DNA of 11,547 nucleotides. Origin: CAZEBW01 sp964510205 (GTDB lineage: Bacteria; Chloroflexota; Anaerolineae; VGOG01). Of this stretch, positions 1 to 5,494 are shown in pieces; positions within the stretch are counted from its first letter, which is position 1, and the number at the start of each line of letters is the position of its first letter. The notes beneath the pieces are model-generated. The model saw only the letters and a program-made list of their open reading frames with translations, made no database searches and was not told the DNA's origin. The DNA lies in NCBI GenBank assembly GCA_964510205.1, contig CAZEBW010000101.1:1-11547 (forward strand), given 5' to 3'. The translations under genes and the position numbers were made by a program.

Positions 1-84
1 CAGCGCGAGGAGCTGATGGGGCGCATCATGGGTTGGCTCTACGGCAGCAAAGTCTACCTGCCCCTCGTCCTGAAAGCCTACTGA
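1..84 (+). CDS. C-terminus of a secreted protein with YLPLVLK tail (partial)
   Basis: Frame 1 is open from the window edge to a TGA at 82-84 and gives 27 residues ending SKVYLPLVLKAY. The stretch before it (EELMGRIMGWLYGS) resembles the last helix of a large secreted peptidase or esterase-like domain. Short tails of the type (V/L)YLPLVLK are, from my knowledge of the group, frequent at or near the C-terminus of exported Chloroflexota proteins; their role is not established. Nothing can be said about catalysis because the body of the protein lies outside the window. The sequence immediately after the stop resembles another secreted-protein domain in a different frame, so this stop may be premature. 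Confidence 0.5.
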   Translation, partial: QREELMGRIMGWLYGSKVYLPLVLKAY

Positions 85-245
85 TCGGCGACTTCTACGT
101 GGGCTTCTTACATCTGGAGGGCTACCGTCCCACCGTGGGGATTGACACCACCTCCGCCGACGGCCGCAGCTTCGAGGTGGACAGCGCGTACTGGGAGCAG
201 CAGGTCAGCGACTACATGATGCGGGCGGTGGTGGTGGAGCAGTAG
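84..245 (+). pseudogene. Beta-sandwich-like C-terminal fragment, out of frame with the preceding tail
   Basis: Frame 3 encodes IGDFYVGFLHLEGY followed by a stretch ending DYMMRAVVVEQ and a TAG at 243-245. The pattern of GDFYVGF, a short VGIDT strand, a lone Trp and an MMRAVVV end looks like the last strands of a beta-sandwich domain found at the end of exported proteins. The frame has no stop back to the window edge, but before about position 84 its translation (PAPRPESLL) looks like a shadow, while frame 1 looks coding. Likely readings are a small frameshift within one gene, or a fragment of a second gene joined by a deletion. A translational start at an internal codon is possible but no ribosome binding site is seen. 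Family unknown. Confidence 0.4.
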
Positions 246-316
246 GAGCGACATTTGCACGCTCGCGACGGATTGCCAAATCCGTCGCTCAACGGCTGGA
301 TCTGGCGATCCAGCCG
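246..316. repeat. Three consecutive hairpins (modular palindromic repeat)
   Basis: Directly after the TAG at 243-245 come three foldbacks: a 5-bp stem (246-250 with 260-264), a perfect 9-bp stem with a 6-nt loop (265-273 with 280-288), and a perfect 10-bp stem with a 4-nt loop (293-302 with 307-316). The second and third are each exactly 24 nt, and both carry GGAT/ATCC next to a loop containing TGCCA or TGGC, which suggests related modules. They do not look like classical terminators because no T-run follows. It is probably a dispersed intergenic repeat. Confidence 0.65.
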
Positions 317-333
317 GAGCAAAGTATTGACTG

Positions 334-371
334 CAAAGGGAGCAGATCCGGGCTTCGATCTGCTCCCTTTG
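334..371. terminator. 15-bp perfect hairpin, probable bidirectional terminator
   Basis: A perfect 15-bp inverted repeat pairs 334-348 with 357-371 around an 8-nt loop. The stem carries AAAGGGAGC on one side and GCTCCCTTT on the other. It lies between two convergent genes (the left fragment on + and clpX on -), where a bidirectional terminator is expected. The downstream T-richness is weak on both strands, so termination is inferred from the stem and the position. Confidence 0.5.
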
Positions 372-403
372 TTCGTCTGGGTGGGCGTGGGGCGTCTTTT
401 TCA

Positions 404-501
404 AGACTTCCGAAGTTTGTGGCAGTACTTATGCGCTGTGGAGCATCGGTAACTAGCCAATCAATAGTGCAGGATTGAACTTGCGGAAACTTCGGAAGTC
501 T
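404..501. repeat. 98-bp REPIN-like inverted-repeat element 1
   Basis: AGACTTCCGAAGTTT at 404-418 is perfectly complementary to 487-501, with 68 bp between. Each 15-mer arm contains its own palindrome (ACTTC-C-GAAGT). The spacer holds no reading frame. The element lies 18 bp beyond the clpX stop codon and could stabilise the 3' end of the clpX transcript or be a non-autonomous mobile repeat. It has the same architecture and length as the element at 2603-2700, although the arm sequences differ. Confidence 0.7.
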
Positions 502-519
502 GGCGGTGAGCGCGAGGCG

Positions 520-1806
520 TCAGGCCGTCTCTTTCAAATTAATGGTGCGCTCCGACTGGGTGAGGAGCAAAGGGGGGGCCTTGCCTAAGACAGCCTCCGC
601 GCTGATGACGCACTTCTTCACGTCGCGCCGCGAGGGGATCTCGTACATCACGTCCAAAAGCGCTCTCTCGATGATGGTCCTCAGTCCCCGGGCGCCCGCC
701 TCGTGCTTCATGGCCTCCTCAGCTGCCGTGGCCAGGGCCTCTTCGGTGAAGACCAACTCTACGTTGTCCAGGGCTAACAGCCGCTGGAATTGCTTGCTGA
801 TAGCGTTCTTGGGCTGGGTCAGAATCCCCATCATGTCCCGCTTACTCAGAGGTTCAACGTGGGTTATCACCGGCAGGCGTCCCACCATCTCTGGGATCAT
901 GCCGTATTTCATCAAGTCATCGGGAATGACCTCTTTGAGGAGCCTGGCGATCCTCCTCTCCTCTTCCTCTCTCTGTATCCTGGCCGCTTCTCCCTTCAAG
1001 AAGCCCACTCTCCCTTTCGTGCCGACGCGGTTGCCGACGATCTTTTCCAGGCCGTCGAAGGTGCCGCCGCAGATGAAGAGGATGTTGCTGGTATCGAGCT
1101 GGATGAACTCCTGGTGAGGATGTTTTCGACCGCCTTGAGGAGGGACGTTGGCCATCGTGCCCTCAATGATCTTGAGGAGGGCTTGCTGCACTCCTTCGCC
1201 CGACACGTCGCGGGTGATGGAAGGGTTGTCCGCTGTTTTGCGAGCCTTTTTGTCGAGCTCATCAATGTAGATGATGCCTTTCTCGGCGCGGGCCAGGTTG
1301 TAATCGGCGGCCTGGATCAGGCGCAACAGGATGTTTTCCACGTCCTCGCCCACGTACCCAGCCTCGGTCAGGGCGGTGGCGTCGGCGATGGTGAAGGGGA
1401 CGTCTAGGATTCTGGCCAGGGTTTGCGCCAGCAGCGTTTTGCCGCAGCCGGTCGGCCCGATGAGCAGGATGTTGCTCTTCTCCAGCTCTACATCGTCTAG
1501 CTCGACCTTGGCGTTGATGCGCTTGTAGTGGTTGTACACGGCCACGGAAAGCACCCTCTTGGCGTCCTCTTGGCCGACCACGTATTCGTTCAGGCGGTCG
1601 TAGATCTCACGGGGCGAGGGAATGGTCTCCAAGAAGAATGTCTCTTCGGGCGAGTCGGGGATTTCCTCTTTCAGAATCTCCAGGCACAAGTGAACGCACT
1701 CGTCGCAGATGTGGATCAAGTCGGGGCCGGCGATCAGGCGGTTCACTTCATTCTGACCCCTGCGGCAAAAGGAGCAGTATCTCTCTTCCTGTCTCATTCG
1801 AGCCAT
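520..1806 (-). CDS. clpX: ClpX, ATP-dependent unfoldase of the ClpXP protease
   Basis: This 428-residue AAA+ unfoldase recognises tagged or damaged proteins and threads them into ClpP in the cytoplasm. It has the N-terminal C4 zinc-binding domain (Cys11, Cys14, Cys34, Cys37), Walker A GPTGCGKT at 117-124, Walker B IIYIDELDK at 178-186, the RKH pore loop at 227-229, a VGF tripeptide at 267-269 in the place of the IGF loop that docks on ClpP, and a GARGLR sensor-2 motif at 371-376. The length is normal for the family. The start at 1806 is preceded by an AGAAAGGTAG-type ribosome binding site; Met4 is a possible alternative. clpP lies 110 bp upstream in the same orientation, and no promoter is obvious between them, so it is probably the last gene of a tig-clpP-clpX transcript. 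Confidence 0.97.
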   Translation of the reverse strand: MARMRQEERYCSFCRRGQNEVNRLIAGPDLIHICDECVHLCLEILKEEIPDSPEETFFLETIPSPREIYDRLNEYVVGQEDAKRVLSVAVYNHYKRINAKVELDDVELEKSNILLIGPTGCGKTLLAQTLARILDVPFTIADATALTEAGYVGEDVENILLRLIQAADYNLARAEKGIIYIDELDKKARKTADNPSITRDVSGEGVQQALLKIIEGTMANVPPQGGRKHPHQEFIQLDTSNILFICGGTFDGLEKIVGNRVGTKGRVGFLKGEAARIQREEEERRIARLLKEVIPDDLMKYGMIPEMVGRLPVITHVEPLSKRDMMGILTQPKNAISKQFQRLLALDNVELVFTEEALATAAEEAMKHEAGARGLRTIIERALLDVMYEIPSRRDVKKCVISAEAVLGKAPPLLLTQSERTINLKETA

Positions 1807-1873
1807 TCTGATCTACCTTTCTTCTCGAGTTCTTGAGTTCAGCGCCTCAGGTGGCGGATTCCTCATTCCTCAA

Positions 1874-1915
1874 CTCGAAACTCGCAACTCGAAACTTGCA
1901 ACCCGAAACTCGGGC
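1874..1915. repeat. Heptamer tandem array next to the clpP stop
   Basis: Six 7-bp units run in register: CTCGAAA, CTCGCAA, CTCGAAA, CTTGCAA, CCCGAAA, CTCGGGC. The array ends one base before the clpP stop codon (1917-1919 on the minus strand) and lies in the clpP-clpX spacer. It resembles in form the short tandemly repeated repetitive sequences known from cyanobacteria, which are also 7-bp based. No function is evident. The remaining spacer up to the clpX start holds only the clpX ribosome binding site. Confidence 0.75.
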
Positions 1916-1916
1916 G

Positions 1917-2567
1917 TTACTCCTCAGCTTCCTCTTCTGTCTCTTCTGTGCCCTCTGTCTCTTCTTCGTCCTCTGCATCCTTCTTGCGGGGAGCCAACAC
2001 CTCGTCAATGATGCCGTACTCGACGGCTTCTTGGGCATTCATGAAGTAGTCTCGATCGAAGTCCATGGTGATGCGCTCTACCGTTTGCCCTGTGTGCAGA
2101 GAGAGGATGTTCTTGAGCATTTCTTGCATGCGCAGCAGCTCTCGCGCTTGGATCTCCACGTCGGGGGCGTAACCGCGCGCTCCACCGCCAGCGGGATGCA
2201 TGTGGACGGTGGCGTGGGGCAGGGCGTAGCGACGGCCCTTGCTGCCCGCAGCCAGGAGAATCGTGCCCAGGCTGGCCGTCCAACCCACGGCAATGGTGGA
2301 GATAGGAGCCTGTACCTGCTGCATGGTGTCGTAGACAGCCAGGCCAGGATATATCTCGCCGCCAGGGCAGTTGATGTAGAGCGAAATCTCCTTTTCCGGA
2401 TTCTCACGATCCAGGAAGAGGAGCTGGGCGACCACTACGTTGGCTACCTGGTCATTGATGGGTGTGCCCATGAAGATGATCCGCTCTTTGAGGAGCAGGG
2501 AATAAATATCGTACATGCGCTCGCCGCGCCCGGTGCTCTCGATGACATAGGGAATTAGGGATTTCAT
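1917..2567 (-). CDS. clpP: ClpP, ATP-dependent Clp protease proteolytic subunit
   Basis: This 216-residue serine peptidase forms the degradation chamber of ClpXP. The catalytic triad is visible as Ser99 (in TASLG), His124 (in VHMHPAGGGARG) and Asp173 (in DRDYFMNAQEA). The usual MIHQP around the histidine is replaced by HMHPA, but ungapped alignment keeps the His in place. The glycine-rich binding segment is CPGGEIYPG at 67-75. Core ClpP ends near residue 194; the last 20 or so residues form an unusual, almost purely acidic tail (DAEDEEETEGTEETEEEAEE) that is not needed for the fold. The start at 2567 follows an AAAGGAG ribosome binding site about 12 nt away. It is cotranscribed in all likelihood with tig upstream (132-bp spacer) and clpX downstream. 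Confidence 0.97.
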   Translation of the reverse strand: MKSLIPYVIESTGRGERMYDIYSLLLKERIIFMGTPINDQVANVVVAQLLFLDRENPEKEISLYINCPGGEIYPGLAVYDTMQQVQAPISTIAVGWTASLGTILLAAGSKGRRYALPHATVHMHPAGGGARGYAPDVEIQARELLRMQEMLKNILSLHTGQTVERITMDFDRDYFMNAQEAVEYGIIDEVLAPRKKDAEDEEETEGTEETEEEAEE

Positions 2568-2602
2568 TCTGTCGTTTCGCTCCTTTCACTTCTCTTGTTA
2601 GG

Positions 2603-2700
2603 AGAAACCAGGTTTTTCGTTCAAAAGTGTTTCTCTAGACATCAAGAATGGGGGCTATGGTGCACCTTTTGGATGCAAGGGCCTCAAAAACCTGGTTTCT
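2603..2700. repeat. 98-bp REPIN-like inverted-repeat element 2
   Basis: AGAAACCAGGTTTTT at 2603-2617 is perfectly complementary to 2686-2700, with a 68-bp spacer. Each arm contains a palindrome (AAACC-A-GGTTT). The outer end shares its last base with the TAA stop of tig (2702-2700, minus strand), so the element starts exactly at the end of that gene and fills most of the tig-clpP spacer. In the mRNA it would form a large stem-loop between the two cistrons. The arm and spacer lengths match those of the element at 404-501. Confidence 0.7.
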
Positions 2701-3932
2701 TATTGGTCTGTGCTCTCTATTACTTCTTTAGCTTCATCTGATGAGGAAGCCTCTGTATCTTCCTCTAGCTCGCCCCTGGCAATGGCAGCCAGGTGCTCCA
2801 GGGCTCTCTTCATCCCACCTTCAGACTCGGCATCTATCTCTTCTAGCTCCACGAATTTGGCGAGGGCCAGGGAGCGCTTCAGTCTTTCCTCAACTTGGGG
2901 GGAGGCCTCTTGGCGAAACTCGTCTTCGGTCAGTTTTCGCATCTGCAGATAGTTGTTGAGGCTCAATCCTTGCCGCCTGAGGCTCTGATCGAATTCTCTG
3001 ATCCAATAGTCAATCTCCCGTTCCAGTAGCGTGGGCGGGAATTCTATCTTGGATCCCTCCACCAGCGCTTCTAAGGCCCGGTTGGCGAAATCTTCCTCGG
3101 CTCTGGCCTCCAGATTGTTGCCTAGTTCGGCTTTGAGCTCGTCTAGGGTGTCGAAGTCCCCCACGGTGCGAGCCAGGTCATCGTCAATGTCGGGCACGAT
3201 CTCTTCTTTCAAGTCTCGGAGGTGAACTGTGAACTGAACTTGCTGGCCAGCGAGGCTACTGTCTTCGTAGTTGTGGGGATAAGTTAGCGTGAACTCCTGT
3301 GGTTGGTCGAGGCTGATGCCCAAGAGTTCGGCGGCGAAGCCGGGGGGCAAGGACTCAGGTGAATCAGCCTCCTCCAAGATCAGCTCCCTGCCCTTCTCTT
3401 CGACGATGGTCTCTCCGTCGAGTGTGCCCTCGATATCTACTACGACCAGGTTGCCCCACTGGGCGGGCCCTTCCGTAGGGTCCCAGAAGGTGTTTCGCTC
3501 TTGGATTCTTTGGAGGGCCTCGCCAATTTTCTCCTCGTTCGTCTTTTCCTCTTCTTCGGGCTCTAGTCGAATCTGTTGGTAATCGCCCAGTTCCACCACG
3601 GGCGGCAGGGGCACGATCAAGTTCAGCACCAAAGGATTGATATCGTAACCGACCAACTGTGCCTGATCGAAGGGTTCGATGCCCGTCTCTTCCAGCGCTT
3701 CTTGATAGAGCGTGCTTCCAAAGTCGTCAACCGCTTCTTGATACAGCACTTCTTTGCCGAACATTCCTGCAATGATGTTGTAGGGCGCTTTGCCGGGGCG
3801 AAAGCCCGGAATCTTGGCCTGTCCCGAGATGCGGCGGGCAGCCCTGCGCAGGGCCCGCTTGGTGCGCTTCTCGTCAACTTCAATGGTCAGGGCCATTTGG
3901 CAGTTTTCTAGTCTCTCTGTTTCGATTTTCAA
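2700..3932 (-). CDS. tig: Trigger factor, ribosome-associated chaperone and prolyl isomerase
   Basis: This 410-residue protein binds at the ribosomal exit tunnel and shields nascent chains. The N-terminal ribosome-binding domain shows the signature GFRPGKAP at 43-50. The FKBP-like isomerase domain spans about 155-245, and the helical chaperone arms follow from about 255. The C-terminal part is somewhat shorter than in E. coli (432 residues) and ends in a polar, acidic tail. I place the start at TTG (3930-3932), giving M-KIETERLENCQ, the usual trigger factor beginning, with AAAGGAG about 12 nt upstream. The frame stays open to an ATG at 4107-4109, but that extra stretch overlaps the promoter and a dispersed repeat (PFDELRTSLAPSG when translated) and is not real coding. 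It is the first gene of the tig-clpP-clpX group. Confidence 0.95.
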   Translation of the reverse strand: MKIETERLENCQMALTIEVDEKRTKRALRRAARRISGQAKIPGFRPGKAPYNIIAGMFGKEVLYQEAVDDFGSTLYQEALEETGIEPFDQAQLVGYDINPLVLNLIVPLPPVVELGDYQQIRLEPEEEEKTNEEKIGEALQRIQERNTFWDPTEGPAQWGNLVVVDIEGTLDGETIVEEKGRELILEEADSPESLPPGFAAELLGISLDQPQEFTLTYPHNYEDSSLAGQQVQFTVHLRDLKEEIVPDIDDDLARTVGDFDTLDELKAELGNNLEARAEEDFANRALEALVEGSKIEFPPTLLEREIDYWIREFDQSLRRQGLSLNNYLQMRKLTEDEFRQEASPQVEERLKRSLALAKFVELEEIDAESEGGMKRALEHLAAIARGELEEDTEASSSDEAKEVIESTDQ

Positions 3933-3994
3933 TGTATCGGTGATCTCCTTTCCGTCACAGATTATCAGTAGATGAGAAAATCTTGCTCTCGGGT

Positions 3995-4051
3995 GGCGTC
4001 CCCGCCGCCCGGACGGGGCGAGGCTTGTCCTGAGCTCGTCGAAGGGACGCC
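3995..4051. repeat. Dispersed palindromic repeat (translates as PFDELRT) in the tig leader
   Basis: GGCGTCCC at 3995-4002 pairs with GGGACGCC at 4044-4051. Inside lies a GC-rich smaller foldback and, on the minus strand, the stretch that translates as PFDELRTSLAPSG. From memory, sequences of this type recur between genes in many environmental bacteria and often appear as false N-terminal extensions of predicted proteins, as here. It sits between the promoter at 4080-4109 and the tig ribosome binding site, so it would be part of the 5' untranslated region. Confidence 0.6.
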
Positions 4052-4079
4052 CCTTTTGAGCGACTTTTCTCAAGCACTG

Positions 4080-4109
4080 ATTATAGCACAAAACTGTGAG
4101 TTGGGCCAA
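4080..4109 (-). promoter_or_regulatory. Promoter for tig-clpP-clpX
   Basis: On the minus strand a perfect -10 box TATAAT (4085-4080) is preceded by TTGGCC (4109-4104) at an 18-nt spacing. This sigma-70-type promoter lies just after the cysteine desulfurase stop codon. Transcription would start near 4073 and leave a leader of about 140 nt before the TTG start of tig. Confidence 0.6.
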
Positions 4110-4122
4110 TCTGGGCGATAAG

Positions 4123-5295
4123 TTAGGCGAGTGGGCTCATGTCTCGCAGCTTCTGCACGATGCCGGGCAGTGTCTCCAGCACGTAGTTGATGTCTTCCTC
4201 GGTGTTCTCCCTGCCCAGGGTCAGGCGCAAGCTGCCGTGGGCTGCCTCAGGGGGGATGCCCAGGGCCAGCAGCACGTGGGAAGCCCCCAGGGACGCCGAG
4301 CTGCAGGCCGAGCCGCTGGAGGCGCAGATGCCCGCCAGGTCCAGGTTAAGCAATATGGCCTCGCCCTCAATGTACTTGAAGATGAAGCTGGCGCTGTTGG
4401 GCAGGCGGTGGGTGGGATGCCCGGTCAGTTCTGCCTCGTCTATGTTGGCCAGAACGCCCTCGATCAGGCGGTCTCGCAGGGCGGAGATGCGCTGGTTGTT
4501 GGCCTCCAACTCCTGGTAAGCGATCTTCAGCGCGGTGGCCAGCCCGACGATGTAGGGCACATTTTCGGTGCCGGCCCTGCGGTTGCGCTCGTGGCCGCCG
4601 CCGGTCTGGGTCGGCAGCAGGGGCACGCCTTTGCGCACATAGAGCACACCCACTCCCTTCGGGCCGTAGAACTTGTGCGCCGAAAGGGAAAGGAGATCAA
4701 CGTTCAGCTCGTCCACGTTCAGGTTCAAGGAACCGCCGGCTTGTACGGCGTCGGTGTGGAAGGGCACGCCCATCTGCCGGGCAACCTGGCCGATTTCGGC
4801 AAGGGGCTCGATGGTGCCCACCTCGTTGTTGGCGTAGATGATGCTGATGAGGATGGTGTCGTCTCGGATGGCGCGGCCGACGTCATCGGGGTCCACCATC
4901 CCGTATTTGTCCACGGGCAAGTAGGTGACTTCGAAGCCGAAGTGTTTTTCCAGTTGCTCGCAGGTGTGGCTTATGGCGTGGTGCTCAACGGGCGAGGTGA
5001 TGATGTGGTTGCCTTTGCCCAGGTTGCGGCGCGCCCAGCCCACACCGCGCAGGGCCAGGTTGTCGCTCTCGGTGCCGCAACTGGTGAAGATCACTTCTCT
5101 GGGCTGGCAGCCCAGGATGTCGGCCACTGTGCGCCGGGCCTCGTCCAGGGCCTGGGCGGCTTCTTGCCCCAGTCGGTAGATGCTGGAGGCGTTGCCGTAC
5201 TTGGTGTTGAAATAGGGGAGCATGGCCTCCACCACGCGTGGATCAACGGCGGTGGTGGCGGCGTGGTCCAGGTAAATCGTCTTCGATGCTTGCAT
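4123..5295 (-). CDS. iscS: Cysteine desulfurase (NifS/IscS family)
   Basis: This 390-residue PLP enzyme converts cysteine to alanine and passes the sulfur on for Fe-S clusters, thiolated tRNA or cofactors. The PLP-binding lysine is Lys208 in SLSAHKFYGPKG, the cofactor-stacking histidine is His105 in VEHHAISH, and the catalytic cysteine is Cys331 in the mobile loop SSGSACSSASLGASH. The long loop and SSGSACSSAS signature place it in the group I NifS/IscS class rather than SufS. No scaffold, ferredoxin or thiI/mnmA gene is in the window, so which pathway it serves is open; the symbol is used in the broad sense. The start at 5295 has GGAGGAGG directly upstream and a strong promoter at 5331-5359. 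Confidence 0.93.
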   Translation of the reverse strand: MQASKTIYLDHAATTAVDPRVVEAMLPYFNTKYGNASSIYRLGQEAAQALDEARRTVADILGCQPREVIFTSCGTESDNLALRGVGWARRNLGKGNHIITSPVEHHAISHTCEQLEKHFGFEVTYLPVDKYGMVDPDDVGRAIRDDTILISIIYANNEVGTIEPLAEIGQVARQMGVPFHTDAVQAGGSLNLNVDELNVDLLSLSAHKFYGPKGVGVLYVRKGVPLLPTQTGGGHERNRRAGTENVPYIVGLATALKIAYQELEANNQRISALRDRLIEGVLANIDEAELTGHPTHRLPNSASFIFKYIEGEAILLNLDLAGICASSGSACSSASLGASHVLLALGIPPEAAHGSLRLTLGRENTEEDINYVLETLPGIVQKLRDMSPLA

Positions 5296-5330
5296 TTTCC
5301 TCCTCCGCTTCCTCGCAAATCGTTGGCGTT

Positions 5331-5359
5331 ATTCTAGCACGTCCACCGGTTTCTGTCAA
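5331..5359 (-). promoter_or_regulatory. Near-consensus promoter for the cysteine desulfurase
   Basis: On the minus strand a perfect -35 TTGACA (5359-5354) and a -10 TAGAAT (5336-5331) are separated by exactly 17 nt. It is the closest match to the sigma-70 consensus in the window and points at the cysteine desulfurase start 36 nt downstream. No operator-like dyad for an IscR-type repressor is evident around it. Confidence 0.75.
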
Positions 5360-5397
5360 GGATGGCTGCCACATAGGCCCGATTTGGTATTTTGGAT

Positions 5398-5426
5398 TTG
5401 CCATTTTCGGAGTTGTGTTATATCAT
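5398..5426 (+). promoter_or_regulatory. Promoter for the acyl-CoA synthetase gene
   Basis: TTGCCA (5398-5403) and TATCAT (5421-5426) are 17 nt apart, each matching the sigma-70 consensus at five of six positions. The surrounding sequence is AT-richer than the flanking genes. It is divergent from the desulfurase promoter and would place the repeat at 5428-5480 in the 5' leader. Confidence 0.5.
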
Positions 5427-5427
5427 A

Positions 5428-5480
5428 GTGAGAAAGTGAAACGTGAGAACGTGAAGCGTGAGTCAAGCTTCACGTTTCAG
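5428..5480. repeat. GTGARAC-type tandem array ending in a hairpin
   Basis: Five direct units of 7-8 bp (GTGAGAAA, GTGAAAC, GTGAGAAC, GTGAAGC, GTGAGTC) at 5428-5464 are followed by two inverted units (GCTTCAC, GTTTCAG) at 5467-5480. ACGTGAAGC (5449-5457) and GCTTCACGT (5467-5475) form a perfect 9-bp stem. The array lies between the -10 box and the ribosome binding site of the synthetase gene, so the hairpin would be in the leader and could affect translation. Its origin as a dispersed repeat is equally likely. Confidence 0.65.
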
Positions 5481-5494
5481 AGCGGAGATAAACC

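Noticed and set aside
2187..2210. Possible loss of the catalytic histidine in ClpP, because MIHQP reads HMHPA
   Set aside because: Ungapped alignment from the invariant GARG shows the second His of HMH in the catalytic place; Ser99 and Asp173 are also present.
3933..4109. N-terminal extension of trigger factor
   Set aside because: The region contains a promoter and a dispersed palindromic repeat, and a good ribosome binding site points to the TTG at 3930-3932.
4096..5337. A 413-codon open frame on the plus strand opposite the cysteine desulfurase
   Set aside because: It is the exact antisense of a gene with all catalytic motifs; the product is Gly/Val/Ala-rich without recognisable domains, as expected from the complement of GC-rich codons.
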